A DNA stretch of 64,000 bases from Arthrobacter sp. EpRS71 (lineage in GTDB: Bacteria; Actinomycetota; Actinomycetes; Actinomycetales; Micrococcaceae): positions 2,402,809 to 2,466,808 of the forward strand of contig NZ_LNUV01000006.1 in NCBI RefSeq assembly GCF_001512285.1, in the 5' to 3' direction. Each line of letters begins with the position of its first letter. Position 1 is the first letter of the stretch. Below, piece after piece: positions 34,499 through 43,045 of the stretch. A model generated the notes under the pieces. The model was not told the DNA's origin, made no database searches, and was given only the letters and a program-made list of their open reading frames with translations. The position numbers and the translations under genes are program-made.

Positions 34499-34578
34499 GC
34501 CTTCACTTTCGAGGCTCACGCCCCAAGAGTCCAATGAAATATGTTGGCGATAATCATGCGCTCAGCGCATCATTGGGT
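34499..34578. promoter_or_regulatory. caiB/lysR divergent promoter with palindromic LysR-site candidate
   Basis: ATGCGC (34556-34561), TCA, GCGCAT (34565-34570) form a perfect inverted repeat, flanked by AATC and CATT so that the pattern also fits T-N11-A. It lies nine bases before the lysR ATG, as expected for autoregulation with activation of the divergent gene. The same element survives, with one arm altered, in the copy near the fumarase. Confidence 0.6.
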
Positions 34579-35466
34579 ATGGACATTGAAGAATTGCGGT
34601 GGTTTGCGGCTTTGGCAGAGGCGGAGCACGTGACTGAAACGGCTGCTCGTCTTCATGTCTCCCAATCGACGCTGTCGCGTGGTATTCAGCGTGTGGAGCA
34701 GCAGTTTGGTGCCCAGCTGTTCGACCGTTCTGCCAGAAAATTGGCGTTGAACGGCTTCGGTGAGGTGGCACGGACGCACGTGCTTCGCGCACTTGGCGAA
34801 TTGGAGGCCGCTGAACAGCGCATTAGTGCCATGCGCGACCCGGGCCGCGGTGTGATCTCACTTGCCTTTGTTTCATCGTTGGGATCTTGGCTCGTGCCCG
34901 AGATCATTGGGAGCTTCAACTCCATTGAGCCGCAAACGACCTTCCAGCTGGAAGGCGGAGCAGCCGATCAGGTCCTGGATCTGGTGAGGAACCAGGTTGT
35001 CGATGCCGCACTGCTCGCTCCCCGGCCGGCCGACACGACTTTCGACTGGGTTGATATCGTTGATGAGCCGCTGGCCTTGGTGGTTCCGGAGAACCATCAT
35101 GTGGCGGAAGCCGGGCGCCTGCAGTTGCAGGAGGTCATGGATGAGTCCTTCGTTGGTCTTCGCCCGGAGTTTGGGCTGCGGCAAATAGGTGACCGCCTGT
35201 GCGCAGCGGCGGGTTTCAAGCCACGCATGGTCGTCGAGGCGACCGAAATCACGACATTGTGGGGCCTCGTCAGCGCCGGCCTTGGCATGGCAATCCTGCC
35301 GCGCCTAGAAGGTCCTCTCGCTCAAGGAACCCGCCAGATTGATATCGCAGACCCGACAGCCCATCGCACTGTCGGCCTTGCATGGCTGATGGGGCGGCGG
35401 CAACCAGCGCCGGTTGCGAGGTTCCTTGACTTCATGCATGACCGGCATCCAACGCCCGAGAAATAG
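34579..35466 (+). CDS. LysR-family transcriptional regulator
   Basis: 295 residues from the ATG at 34579; the frame is open back to 34381 but that part overlaps caiB antisense. N-terminal winged HTH: LRWFAALAEAEHVTETAARL, HVSQSTLSRGIQRVEQQFG and LFDRSARKLALNGFG. A two-lobed ligand domain follows (VISLAFVSSLGSWLVPEIIG, then LVVPENHHVAEAG). Position between caiB and maoC-citE matches the itaconate-responsive LysR regulators of other bacteria. Probable inducer: the pathway acid or its CoA ester. Confidence 0.93.
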   Translation: MDIEELRWFAALAEAEHVTETAARLHVSQSTLSRGIQRVEQQFGAQLFDRSARKLALNGFGEVARTHVLRALGELEAAEQRISAMRDPGRGVISLAFVSSLGSWLVPEIIGSFNSIEPQTTFQLEGGAADQVLDLVRNQVVDAALLAPRPADTTFDWVDIVDEPLALVVPENHHVAEAGRLQLQEVMDESFVGLRPEFGLRQIGDRLCAAAGFKPRMVVEATEITTLWGLVSAGLGMAILPRLEGPLAQGTRQIDIADPTAHRTVGLAWLMGRRQPAPVARFLDFMHDRHPTPEK

Positions 35467-35542
35467 ATCATGCGCGCCCTGCATTGATTTTGCTCCAAAT
35501 TTTCATTGGCGGCCATTCCGCCAGCACCGGCAAACTGGGTCC

Positions 35543-36124
35543 ATGACTATTGATTCGACTACGACCGGTTCCCCCGCCGAGCAGGCCCCGGCCGCGCCTT
35601 CCTACGTGGAGGGCTGGACGGGCCGATACTACGAAGACTTCAACGTCGGGGACACGTACAGACACCCGCTGGGCAGGACAATCACGCGGACGGACAACAT
35701 CTGGACAACGCTGCTGACCCAAAACTCCTCCCCCATTCACTTTGACGCGCATTATTCAGCCCAAACCGAGTTCGGTCAGCCTTTGGTTGATTCGACGTTC
35801 ACTCTGGCGTTGGTGACCGGACAATCGGTTGTGGACCTCTCGCAGCACGTGCTGGCAAACCTTGGTTGGGACAACGTCAGGCTCCCGCACCCGGTGTTCG
35901 AGGGCGACACCATCTATTCGCAGTCCGAGGTTCTGACCAAGCGGGAATCCAAGTCGCGTCCGAACGTGGGCATCGTGAAGGTCCGCACCATTGGTTTCAA
36001 CCAGCGCCGCCAAATTGTCATCGTGTTTGAACGGACGATGTTGATATACAAGAAGGGTCATGGGCCGGACTTTACTGGCGTGACCCCTGAATGGGACGAG
36101 CTGTCTCTTAGGGCGCTGCGTTGA
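35543..36124 (+). CDS. MaoC-like hydratase (itaconyl-/mesaconyl-CoA hydratase candidate)
   Basis: 193 residues from the ATG at 35543, the first with a full-length fold downstream. Hot-dog domain with the active-site pattern TLLTQNSSPIHFDAHYSAQT (Asp and His of MaoC hydratase 2) and VFEGDTIYSQSEVL. Family members hydrate a C-C double bond in a CoA ester. In Ich of itaconate degradation this gives citramalyl-CoA, the substrate of the next gene's enzyme. Its stop overlaps the TTG start of the CitE-like gene. Confidence 0.9.
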   Translation: MTIDSTTTGSPAEQAPAAPSYVEGWTGRYYEDFNVGDTYRHPLGRTITRTDNIWTTLLTQNSSPIHFDAHYSAQTEFGQPLVDSTFTLALVTGQSVVDLSQHVLANLGWDNVRLPHPVFEGDTIYSQSEVLTKRESKSRPNVGIVKVRTIGFNQRRQIVIVFERTMLIYKKGHGPDFTGVTPEWDELSLRALR

Positions 36125-36948
36125 GCCTGACGGAGAACCTCACAGGAGCTGAGACCTTCTTGTTCGTTTCTGGTGCGCAGCCTGAGCGCTATAGGAAGGC
36201 CGCCGTATCCGGCGCCGATGTGGTCATCATCGACCTCGAAGATGCAGTGCCGCAGAACCAGAAACAGGAAGCACGGCTGGGAGCTGCAAGCTTCCTGGCA
36301 GAGTCACGTGCCCTTGTGCGGATCAACGCAGTGGGCACGCCGCACATAAACGATGACGCAGCCGTCCTGGCCGATTCTGAGGGATTGATCGGCATCATGC
36401 TGCCGAAGGCTGAATGTCTGGACGACGTGGAGGCCGCCGCTGCTTTCTTCCCTGGCGTGCCAGTGGTCGCCCTGATTGAGTCTGCCCGGGGTCTTGCTTC
36501 TGCCCGGGAGATCGCCGAACACCCGGCCGTGGTGCGTCTCGCGTTCGGCAACCTGGATTTCGCCGCTGACCTCGGAATCACGCCAGGGGCGGAAGAGGAA
36601 GAACTGTTCTACGCCTTCTCCCATCTCGTTTTGGCCAGCCGCCTTGCTGGTAAGACAGCCCCCATAGCAGGGGTAACTCCCAATTTCCGGGACCCACACG
36701 TCGCGGCAGGCGATGCCCGCCGCCAACGTGCCTTCGGATTCGGGGGTAAGCTGCTAATCCATCCAGCACAGATCCAGCCAACAGTGGAATCCTTCGCTCC
36801 TACATCTGCCGAACTTGAATGGGCCTCCAGAGTCATCGCAGCTTCCGCCGCAGCCGACGGCGGTGCCGTCCAATTAGAAGGGGCCATGGTTGACCGGCCG
36901 GTTTTGCTCCGCGCCGAACGCATAGCCAGCCGAGGAACAGCAATATGA
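36121..36948 (+). CDS. HpcH/HpaI-CitE family lyase (citramalyl-CoA lyase candidate)
   Basis: 275 residues from a TTG at 36121 that overlaps the maoC stop. TIM-barrel lyase marks: ADVVIIDLEDAVP (metal Asp/Glu), the ALVRIN arginine, VVALIESARGL (Glu), FGNLDFAADLG (Asp) and FGFGGKLLIHP near the end. Comparable to citramalyl-CoA lyase (Ccl), which yields acetyl-CoA and pyruvate. Together with CaiB and MaoC it completes a three-step route. Malyl-CoA or HMG-CoA-like substrates remain possible. Confidence 0.9.
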   Translation: MSLTENLTGAETFLFVSGAQPERYRKAAVSGADVVIIDLEDAVPQNQKQEARLGAASFLAESRALVRINAVGTPHINDDAAVLADSEGLIGIMLPKAECLDDVEAAAAFFPGVPVVALIESARGLASAREIAEHPAVVRLAFGNLDFAADLGITPGAEEEELFYAFSHLVLASRLAGKTAPIAGVTPNFRDPHVAAGDARRQRAFGFGGKLLIHPAQIQPTVESFAPTSAELEWASRVIAASAAADGGAVQLEGAMVDRPVLLRAERIASRGTAI

Positions 36949-37235
36949 GCACGTATGCGCCGAGGACCATGCAGGCCACTCTCTTAGGCGTGGACACCAG
37001 TTTCAGGGCCTACAGGGTGCCCCTTGCTCCCCGCCTGAAAGGAGAAGAGGACGACTGGACCCAGCTCGAAGGCTCCTTAGTCGAAATCCGACAAGCGGGC
37101 GCTCTGATTAGGACAGGTACTGTCGACGCGGTCACCGCCGACTCCAGCATGATATGGATTGGCCAAGACGGCGCCCTACCCCGCCAGCTGTTCCTGCGGG
37201 CCGATGGTACCAAGGTTTGGACCTTCCACAGCTGA
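36945..37235 (+). CDS. Small conserved protein, three-copy family (member C)
   Basis: 96 residues. Its ATG overlaps the lyase stop as ATGA, so it is cotranslated with the pathway gene, the strongest evidence that this family is real. Residues 36-96 align with members A and B: DDWTQLEGSLVEIR, then LIRTGTVDAV, DSSMIWIG, PRQLFLRADGTKVW. The N-terminal 35 residues are unique and basic. No signal peptide and no cysteines. Function unknown; context suggests an accessory role for the uptake or enzyme complex of the module. Confidence 0.75.
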   Translation: MSTYAPRTMQATLLGVDTSFRAYRVPLAPRLKGEEDDWTQLEGSLVEIRQAGALIRTGTVDAVTADSSMIWIGQDGALPRQLFLRADGTKVWTFHS

Positions 37236-37305
37236 CCCGAGATTGCTTGCGCTGATGCTCGATCGGACTACACGTTTGGTGATACTGGTCTCTGGCGCTA
37301 AGCAG

Positions 37306-37336
37306 GGTTTGCGCCTCCGCATCGAAGGCGCAAACC
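37306..37336 (+). terminator. Terminator of the lysR-maoC-citE transcript
   Basis: GGTTTGCGCCT (37306-37316) pairs perfectly with AGGCGCAAACC (37326-37336) around a nine-base loop, then ATTTC follows. It lies 71 bases after the stop of small protein C and before the convergent NTF2-like gene. It could serve both strands. Confidence 0.65.
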
Positions 37337-37473
37337 ATTTCAATGGGTCCATCCCTAAGCCGGGGAAAGCAGTTGGTGCGTCATGACGCGATGGTGTTGA
37401 CCAGCGACGGCTTCTATTTCGCAGCCGGGCTCCGTAGGGTTAGCTCTGGCCGCTCCCTGCTAGGAAGCGGAGG

Positions 37474-37881
37474 TTACCGAGCAGTTTCCACGGCTCCGAT
37501 CGCCGCATCGTTTTCGATGGTGTAATGCCAGGTCTTGGAGATGACCCACCATTGGCCATCAGTCAAAATAAGGATGAGATCATCAACAAACTGCTTCGGG
37601 GCATAGGCGTTTCGCACGCGTGCGTGGCCGCTGGTGGGGCTCGAGCGGGTCACGCTTTCGATGACGTCGCGGCGCTGATCGCCCCGGCTCGCCGGTGAGG
37701 GCCGGCTGCTGACTATTTCCATGTACTGGTCCCGGGTCATGGTTACCAGTGATGATTCCGTGCCCGACGAGAGCAAGACCTTGGGATGTAGTACGGTCTG
37801 GAACAGCTGAGTGTCTCCCTCGTAGAGCGCGTCGAGGTAGGTGTGAACCGCGTTGAGGACTCCGGCGATTTCTGTAGACAT
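37474..37881 (-). CDS. NTF2/SnoaL-like small protein
   Basis: 135 residues from the ATG at 37881; the frame runs back to 38121 without ribosome sites. The N-terminal helix AVHTYLDALYEGDTQLFQTV and the strand pattern LILILTDGQWWVISKTWHYT fit the cone-shaped NTF2-like fold (putative lumazine-binding/SnoaL group). Such proteins bind or isomerise small molecules, or act as nonenzymatic partners. It follows the class III aminotransferase on the same strand, 242 bases further on. Confidence 0.75.
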   Translation of the reverse strand: MSTEIAGVLNAVHTYLDALYEGDTQLFQTVLHPKVLLSSGTESSLVTMTRDQYMEIVSSRPSPASRGDQRRDVIESVTRSSPTSGHARVRNAYAPKQFVDDLILILTDGQWWVISKTWHYTIENDAAIGAVETAR

Positions 37882-38123
37882 CACATTACTTTCTGAGAAG
37901 GGTTCGTTGAGGTGCTGGCTATTGCACTGGGTAGGCCAAGGTCCGCCGGGGCAGCGGTCAGCGAGAGAGACCCCTTCGGCTCCGCGGTCGTCGCGGGCGA
38001 CTTCGGTGTTTTCGCAGGAATTATCAGACGTCGTTCTGAAGCCTGTGCACCGGGCGGACCTGAATCCAGCGGTCAGTAGCCGAAGTCCCGGCCCCATCCG
38101 GGGCCGGGACTTCGGTCTCATCC

Positions 38124-39458
38124 TTAGGACGCGGTGGTCGTGGAAGCCTGAAGAAGTCCGCGGTCAAGAGCCTGGTCAGCTACGTCGAGACCGTGATCCA
38201 GTGCCTGGAACAGGCCTTCAAGATCCTCTTCGGGCATGTTCAACGCCGGCGAAAGGAACAGGGAATCACGTTCCCCACTGGTTCCAATCATGGCCCCTGC
38301 CTCAAGGGCCCTTGCGGCGACCTTCGAGGCGATGGGAGCTTCGAGGGTGTCCCCGTACCAGTTGCGCCAGTCCGTGCCACGCAGTTCAACGGTCCAGTGC
38401 TGTCCATCGCCGTCAACACGTGCAACGCTCGGGTGCTTTTCGGCGATTTCTACGAGCCGCCTGCGGGTGAGCTCACCCATGCGGGCAGCGCGCTCAACAA
38501 GCCCTTCATTCTGGACGATGCGCAGGTGTGCCCTGACTGCAGCCATCAACATCGGGTGGCCACGGAAGGTGCTGTATGTCTGCCAGGTCTTGTCCTTCAT
38601 GTTTTCGACCAGTTCCTTGGACAGGACTACGGCACCGGCAGGAGCTGCGCCGCCGCCGAGGGGCTTGCCGAGGGTGACAATGTCGGGGCGGCTAGTTCCG
38701 CCTTGGAAGGCGAACCAGTTCCCGCCATGGCGTCCCAACCCGGTAACCACTTCGTCGGCGATCCACAGCGAGCCCGCGTTCCGGGCAGCCTCGGCGACGC
38801 GGTCCTGATACGCGGCGTCATAGTACGTGCCACCCTGGGTGTAGTCGATGATGGTTGCGGCCACGTCGGACAGAACTTCCTCTGCTCCGCCAAGTCGCTC
38901 GGACAGGTTTTCGTCGTGCTGGGGTGCGCCATATGCAGCGCGAACCGGGCCCGGAAGAATTTTGACCGGTGCTGTGCGGGGAACGGGCTGTGTGCCGCCG
39001 TGCTGAAGGGAGAGTCCACCGTGCCAGTGGGGCTGGACCGTCATGTCCCGAGACAGTCCTGTCATGCCGTGATAGGCCCGCTCGCGGGTGGCGAGGGCGC
39101 TCCGACCTGTGAAAGCCTGACTAAGCGAAAGGGCGAGGTCATTGGCCTCACTACCGCTAATGAAGAACCGAACGGCTCCTACCCAGTCATGCTCTCCGGC
39201 GAACGCTACGTCAATGAGTTCCTGGGCGGCCTGTTCACGCTCTGCGTAGAACCAGCCTTCGTTAATGACAGGCGCGGTAGCGGCCTTGCGGACTGCCTCG
39301 ACCATTTCCGGGTGGGCGTGGCCCAGGGGGCCGCCCGTGTTGCTGCCATCGATGACCCGTCGTCCGTCATCGAGAATGAAGCGGGAACCTTCACCTCCGA
39401 CGACCTTTACCAATGGCTTGCTGCCAGCGTTAATGCCGGTCTGAAGGAGTCTGCTCAC
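38124..39458 (-). CDS. Class III PLP-dependent aminotransferase
   Basis: 444 residues. Fold type I class III marks: DGSNTGGPLGHAHPEMVEAV, FFISGSEANDLALSLSQAFT (pyridoxal phosphate-binding SGSEAN), the aspartate motif SLWIADEVVTGLGRHG, the Schiff-base lysine in IVTLGKPLGGG and TYSTFRGHPMLMAAV. It moves an amino group from an omega-amino acid, amine or semialdehyde-type donor. Divergent from a GntR regulator and a semialdehyde dehydrogenase, the usual transaminate-then-oxidise pair (as for GABA or beta-alanine-like compounds). Confidence 0.92.
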   Translation of the reverse strand: MSRLLQTGINAGSKPLVKVVGGEGSRFILDDGRRVIDGSNTGGPLGHAHPEMVEAVRKAATAPVINEGWFYAEREQAAQELIDVAFAGEHDWVGAVRFFISGSEANDLALSLSQAFTGRSALATRERAYHGMTGLSRDMTVQPHWHGGLSLQHGGTQPVPRTAPVKILPGPVRAAYGAPQHDENLSERLGGAEEVLSDVAATIIDYTQGGTYYDAAYQDRVAEAARNAGSLWIADEVVTGLGRHGGNWFAFQGGTSRPDIVTLGKPLGGGAAPAGAVVLSKELVENMKDKTWQTYSTFRGHPMLMAAVRAHLRIVQNEGLVERAARMGELTRRRLVEIAEKHPSVARVDGDGQHWTVELRGTDWRNWYGDTLEAPIASKVAARALEAGAMIGTSGERDSLFLSPALNMPEEDLEGLFQALDHGLDVADQALDRGLLQASTTTAS

Positions 39459-39547
39459 TTTTGATTCCTATTCGTTCGCTACACGGCTCGGCCTGAGCCG
39501 TCTTGTTCGACTCTCATGCTGACGCAGGAGAAGCAATCACACACCAA

Positions 39548-39638
39548 GATTGCTAACAGTTTTCTGCTAGCTCTAATCGTGGCGGCGGGAGCAGTCAGTG
39601 TCAAGGATTTTCAGGGAAATTGTAAACTGCTAGCAATC
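39548..39638. promoter_or_regulatory. Inverted operator pair upstream of gntR
   Basis: GATTGCTAACAG (39548-39559) and CTGCTAGCAATC (39627-39638) are inverse copies differing at one base, with a further CTGCTAGC at 39564-39571. The stretch lies in the 234-base gap between the aminotransferase and gntR start codons. Suggested sites for this GntR protein. Confidence 0.45.
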
Positions 39639-39692
39639 GTCAGTTTGCGCGCTATAGTGGTTACACACCGTTACACCGAGGAGGTCCGGATT

Positions 39693-40400
39693 TTGTCCGA
39701 CACAGCAACCCGGCTGGCTCCGGCGCCCCGGAACCGACTCGTCGATATCGCCTATGAGCGTCTACGAGCCGGAATTATCGAGGGCAATTTGGCGATGGGT
39801 TCTCGGCTTAAGGAAACCCATTTGGCTGCAGAACTGCAGGTCAGCCGCGGTCCCGTCAAGCTCGCCATCCAGCGGCTGGTTGAAGAAGGCTTGGTGGACG
39901 AACGGCCACATCAGGGTGCCATCGTCCGGGAGATTGATGGGCCGACAATCGTCGACCTCTATAATGTCCGCGTCGGTCTTGAGCGTGTCGCTTTCGGGAT
40001 CGCAGCAAAGCAAGGCATGGACACATCGGAGTTGAAGCGTCTCGCTGGACTCATTAGGGCAGCTGCCCAGCAAGCTGACACTTTAGCTGTGGCCCGGCAT
40101 GAGTGGGCGTTCCATACCGAGGTGTTCGAGCAGAGCAACAACCCCGTGCTGACCCAGCTCTTTCACGGACTCGAAGCCCGTATTCTCATGGCACTGACGC
40201 TCGATGATGAGGGGTTTGAGAACCTTTCCGATGTTGCGGATGAGTACGACACCCTTATCGCCGCCATTGATTCCAGAGACGAAGAAGCCGCCATGGACGC
40301 TGTGCAACGGTGCATTCTTTCAACCGTGTCCGGCGTCGTTACGCGACTTGGCGGGGACCCTGAACTGCTTCTCACCAACAAAAACCGCAAGCTCTCCTAG
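39693..40400 (+). CDS. GntR-family regulator (FCD/FadR subfamily)
   Basis: 235 residues from a TTG at 39693, chosen because GAGGAGGTCC lies just upstream and the frame before it is not protein-like. Winged HTH: IAYERLRAGIIEGNLAMGSR and ELQVSRGPVKLAIQRLVEEG. An FCD helical ligand domain follows with metal-site histidines in HEWAFHTEVFEQSNN. Encoded between the aminotransferase and the semialdehyde dehydrogenase; likely controls both. Confidence 0.92.
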   Translation: MSDTATRLAPAPRNRLVDIAYERLRAGIIEGNLAMGSRLKETHLAAELQVSRGPVKLAIQRLVEEGLVDERPHQGAIVREIDGPTIVDLYNVRVGLERVAFGIAAKQGMDTSELKRLAGLIRAAAQQADTLAVARHEWAFHTEVFEQSNNPVLTQLFHGLEARILMALTLDDEGFENLSDVADEYDTLIAAIDSRDEEAAMDAVQRCILSTVSGVVTRLGGDPELLLTNKNRKLS

Positions 40401-40512
40401 CCGAGACTGCGACCGAAACACGGTGCTGAACTACCTGACCTTCAGCACCAGCACGAACGTGCTGCCGCACACGGTCAGGGACCCCCCTCAGCCCCCAGAC
40501 AGGACAAATACC

Positions 40513-41955
40513 ATGACACTGAGCACCGAGGTGCAAAGGCTGCGCATCGGCGGACAGCCCTCCGACTCTTCCAACGGCGACACTTTTCCGGTCCACGACC
40601 CGGCCACCGGTGCCGTCATCGCCGAAGTCCACAGCGCCTCGGTAGCCGACGGTGTCCGCGCTGCGGAAACGGCCGAGTCCGTCCTCCCGGAGTGGGGTGC
40701 CAAGGCCCCCCGTGAACGAGCCGAGATCCTGCGCGCCGGATTTGAGAACATCCGGGCCCATCGGGCCGAGCTGGCTGAAATTATCGTCAGTGAGAACGGC
40801 AAGGTCTACGCCGACGCGCTGAGCGAAGCGGACTACGCCGCCGAATTCTTCCGCTGGTTCAGCGAAGAAGCCGTCAGACTCCCCGGATCCCTCAGGGAAT
40901 CCCCCTCGGGCGCACGGAGGATTCTGGAGGTCTCCCAACCGGTCGGCGTCGTCCTGGCTATCACGCCGTGGAACCTTCCCGCGGCGATGGTCACCCGCAA
41001 GGTTGCGCCTGCCCTGGCCGCTGGCTGTACCGTCGTCGTCAAACCCTCCAACCAGACTCCTTTGACAGCCCTGCGCATTGCTGAGCTCCTGGAGGAGGCA
41101 GGCCTTCCCTCCGGCGCCGTCAACGTCATTCCCACAATCCAGGACAAAGAAGTCGTCGGGGAACTCATGTCCCGTGGTCCGGTACGGATGGTCTCCTTTA
41201 CCGGCTCTACGGCAGTTGGCCGGCAGCTCATCGCCCAGGCAAGCGAACGGGTCCTCAACGTTGGCATGGAACTGGGCGGCAACGCCCCCTTCCTCGTTTT
41301 CGAGGACGCCGACATCGACGCAGCAGTCGAAGGTGCCCTCACAGCCAAAATGCGCCATAACGCAGAGGCATGCATCGCCGCCAACCGTTTCTACGTCCAT
41401 GAATCCGTCCGCGACGAATTCACCAGAGCCTTCTCAGCGGCCATGTCACGCCTCAAGGTGGGCCCAGGGCGCCAGTCCGGTGTCGATGTTGGTCCCCTTG
41501 CCAGCTCGGCAGCCCTGACCGGTGTGAATCTCGCCGTCGAAGCGGCATTGGCCGACGGAGCAACACGCATCGTTGGCGGCAACAATCCCAGCGGTCCCGG
41601 CTACTACTTCAACCCCACTGTCCTATCAGGCGTGAGCGCCGATGCGGCCATCCTCAACCACGAATGGTTCGCCCCCGTCGCCCCCATCGTAGGGTTCGAA
41701 TCCGAAGATGAAGTAGTTGGATTGGCCAACGCCACGGAAATGGGCCTGGGCTCCTACGTCTACAGCTCCAACCTCAAGCGTGCCTTGCGGGTGGCGGAGC
41801 GTATTGACGCCGGCATGGTCGGCATTAATACCGGCGTCTTCTCCGACCCGGCGGCACCCTTTGGGGGCACACGCCAAAGCGGGATAGGACGGGAAGGCGG
41901 ACATCACGGTCTCCACGAGTTCCTTGAAACGAAGTACATCGCTGTTGACTGGTGA
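40513..41955 (+). CDS. NAD(P)-dependent semialdehyde dehydrogenase (SSADH/GabD-like)
   Basis: 480 residues of the aldehyde dehydrogenase superfamily. Cofactor and catalytic marks in order: AITPWNLPAAMVTRKVAPAL, VVKPSNQTPLTA, SFTGSTAVGRQL, catalytic Glu in MELGGNAPF, nucleophile Cys in AEACIAANRFYV and the final GGTRQSGIGREGG. Closest to succinate-semialdehyde dehydrogenases. It would oxidise the semialdehyde made by the class III aminotransferase. 112 bases separate it from gntR; pdxS follows. Confidence 0.92.
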   Translation: MTLSTEVQRLRIGGQPSDSSNGDTFPVHDPATGAVIAEVHSASVADGVRAAETAESVLPEWGAKAPRERAEILRAGFENIRAHRAELAEIIVSENGKVYADALSEADYAAEFFRWFSEEAVRLPGSLRESPSGARRILEVSQPVGVVLAITPWNLPAAMVTRKVAPALAAGCTVVVKPSNQTPLTALRIAELLEEAGLPSGAVNVIPTIQDKEVVGELMSRGPVRMVSFTGSTAVGRQLIAQASERVLNVGMELGGNAPFLVFEDADIDAAVEGALTAKMRHNAEACIAANRFYVHESVRDEFTRAFSAAMSRLKVGPGRQSGVDVGPLASSAALTGVNLAVEAALADGATRIVGGNNPSGPGYYFNPTVLSGVSADAAILNHEWFAPVAPIVGFESEDEVVGLANATEMGLGSYVYSSNLKRALRVAERIDAGMVGINTGVFSDPAAPFGGTRQSGIGREGGHHGLHEFLETKYIAVDW

Positions 41956-42003
41956 TCCAGCCCGACTGCACCAAGGCCAGCGACATCACTCACAGGAGTC
42001 CGC

Positions 42004-42900
42004 ATGACACAGAACCAACCCGCCACGGGCAGCAGCCGCGTTAAGCGGGGCATGGCGGAGATGCTCAAGGGCGGCGTCATCATGGACGTCGTTAACGTCG
42101 AGCAGGCCCGCATCGCTGAGGATGCCGGTGCTGTTGCCGTCATGGCGCTCGAGCGTGTCCCGGCCGATATCCGCGCCCAGGGCGGCGTGTCCCGCATGTC
42201 GGATCCGGACATGATCGATGCGATCATCGCAGCGGTCTCCATCCCGGTGATGGCCAAGGCCCGCATCGGCCACTTCGTCGAAGCCCAGGTCCTGCAGTCC
42301 CTCGGTGTTGACTACATCGACGAGTCCGAGGTCCTGACCCCGGCCGACTACATCAACCACATCGATAAGTGGAACTTCACCGTCCCGTTCGTGTGTGGTG
42401 CCACCAACCTTGGTGAAGCGCTGCGCCGCATCAACGAGGGCGCGGCGATGATCCGTTCCAAGGGCGAGGCCGGCACCGGGGATGTTTCCAACGCCACCGG
42501 CCACATGCGCAAGATCCGTTCGGAGATCGCCAAGCTCGCCGCCCTTCCCGAGGACGAGCTGTATGTTGCAGCCAAGGAGCTGCAGGCCCCGTACGAGCTG
42601 GTCAAGGAAGTTGCCGCCACCGGTAAGCTCCCCGTTGTCCTGTTCACCGCTGGTGGTATTGCTACCCCGGCTGATGCTGCGATGATGATGCAGCTCGGCG
42701 CGGACGGCGTGTTCGTCGGTTCCGGTATCTTCAAGTCCGGCAACCCGGCAGAGCGCGCCGCCGCCGTCGTCAAGGCCACCACGTTCCACGACGATCCCGA
42801 TGTGATCGCCAAGGTCTCCCGCGGCCTGGGCGAAGCCATGGTGGGCATCAACGTTGACGACATCCCGCAGCCCCACCGCCTCGCAGAGCGCGGCTGGTAA
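42004..42900 (+). CDS. pdxS: Pyridoxal 5'-phosphate synthase lyase subunit PdxS
   Basis: 298 residues. The family is highly conserved: [40 protein letters not shown], catalytic Lys in [15 protein letters not shown], second Lys in [13 protein letters not shown], and [17 protein letters not shown]. It builds PLP from ribose 5-phosphate and glyceraldehyde 3-phosphate with ammonia from PdxT. No pdxT is in this window, so it must use a chromosomal partner or free ammonia. Placement after a semialdehyde dehydrogenase and near a PLP enzyme suggests cofactor supply for the module. It is probably a second copy in the genome. Confidence 0.95.
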   Translation: MTQNQPATGSSRVKRGMAEMLKGGVIMDVVNVEQARIAEDAGAVAVMALERVPADIRAQGGVSRMSDPDMIDAIIAAVSIPVMAKARIGHFVEAQVLQSLGVDYIDESEVLTPADYINHIDKWNFTVPFVCGATNLGEALRRINEGAAMIRSKGEAGTGDVSNATGHMRKIRSEIAKLAALPEDELYVAAKELQAPYELVKEVAATGKLPVVLFTAGGIATPADAAMMMQLGADGVFVGSGIFKSGNPAERAAAVVKATTFHDDPDVIAKVSRGLGEAMVGINVDDIPQPHRLAERGW

Positions 42901-43045
42901 GTAGGTTCTCGCTGAGTCTCGATTGCGCATGAGGCAAGCGCCACACGTGCGACCAGGATACGCAAACATCGCGGAGCGCTCTGGCAGCGACCGCTAAAAC
43001 GGACGCGCAAAGTGCCAATGGAGAACTATTGAGGAAAAGTACATG

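Noticed and set aside
34381-34578. Extended N-terminus for the LysR regulator
   Set aside because: The extension is antisense to caiB; LysR proteins start as at 34579 (MDIEELRWF).
37882-38121. Extended N-terminus for the NTF2-like protein
   Set aside because: No ribosome site, and the translation is not protein-like before the ATG at 37881.
38193-39464. 423-codon plus-strand frame opposite the class III aminotransferase
   Set aside because: Although long, it has no family features, and the minus strand has the complete aminotransferase motifs with a proper lysine site.
40372-41400. 342-codon minus-strand frame opposite the semialdehyde dehydrogenase
   Set aside because: Gly/Asp-rich mirror of dehydrogenase codons; no start site or domain.
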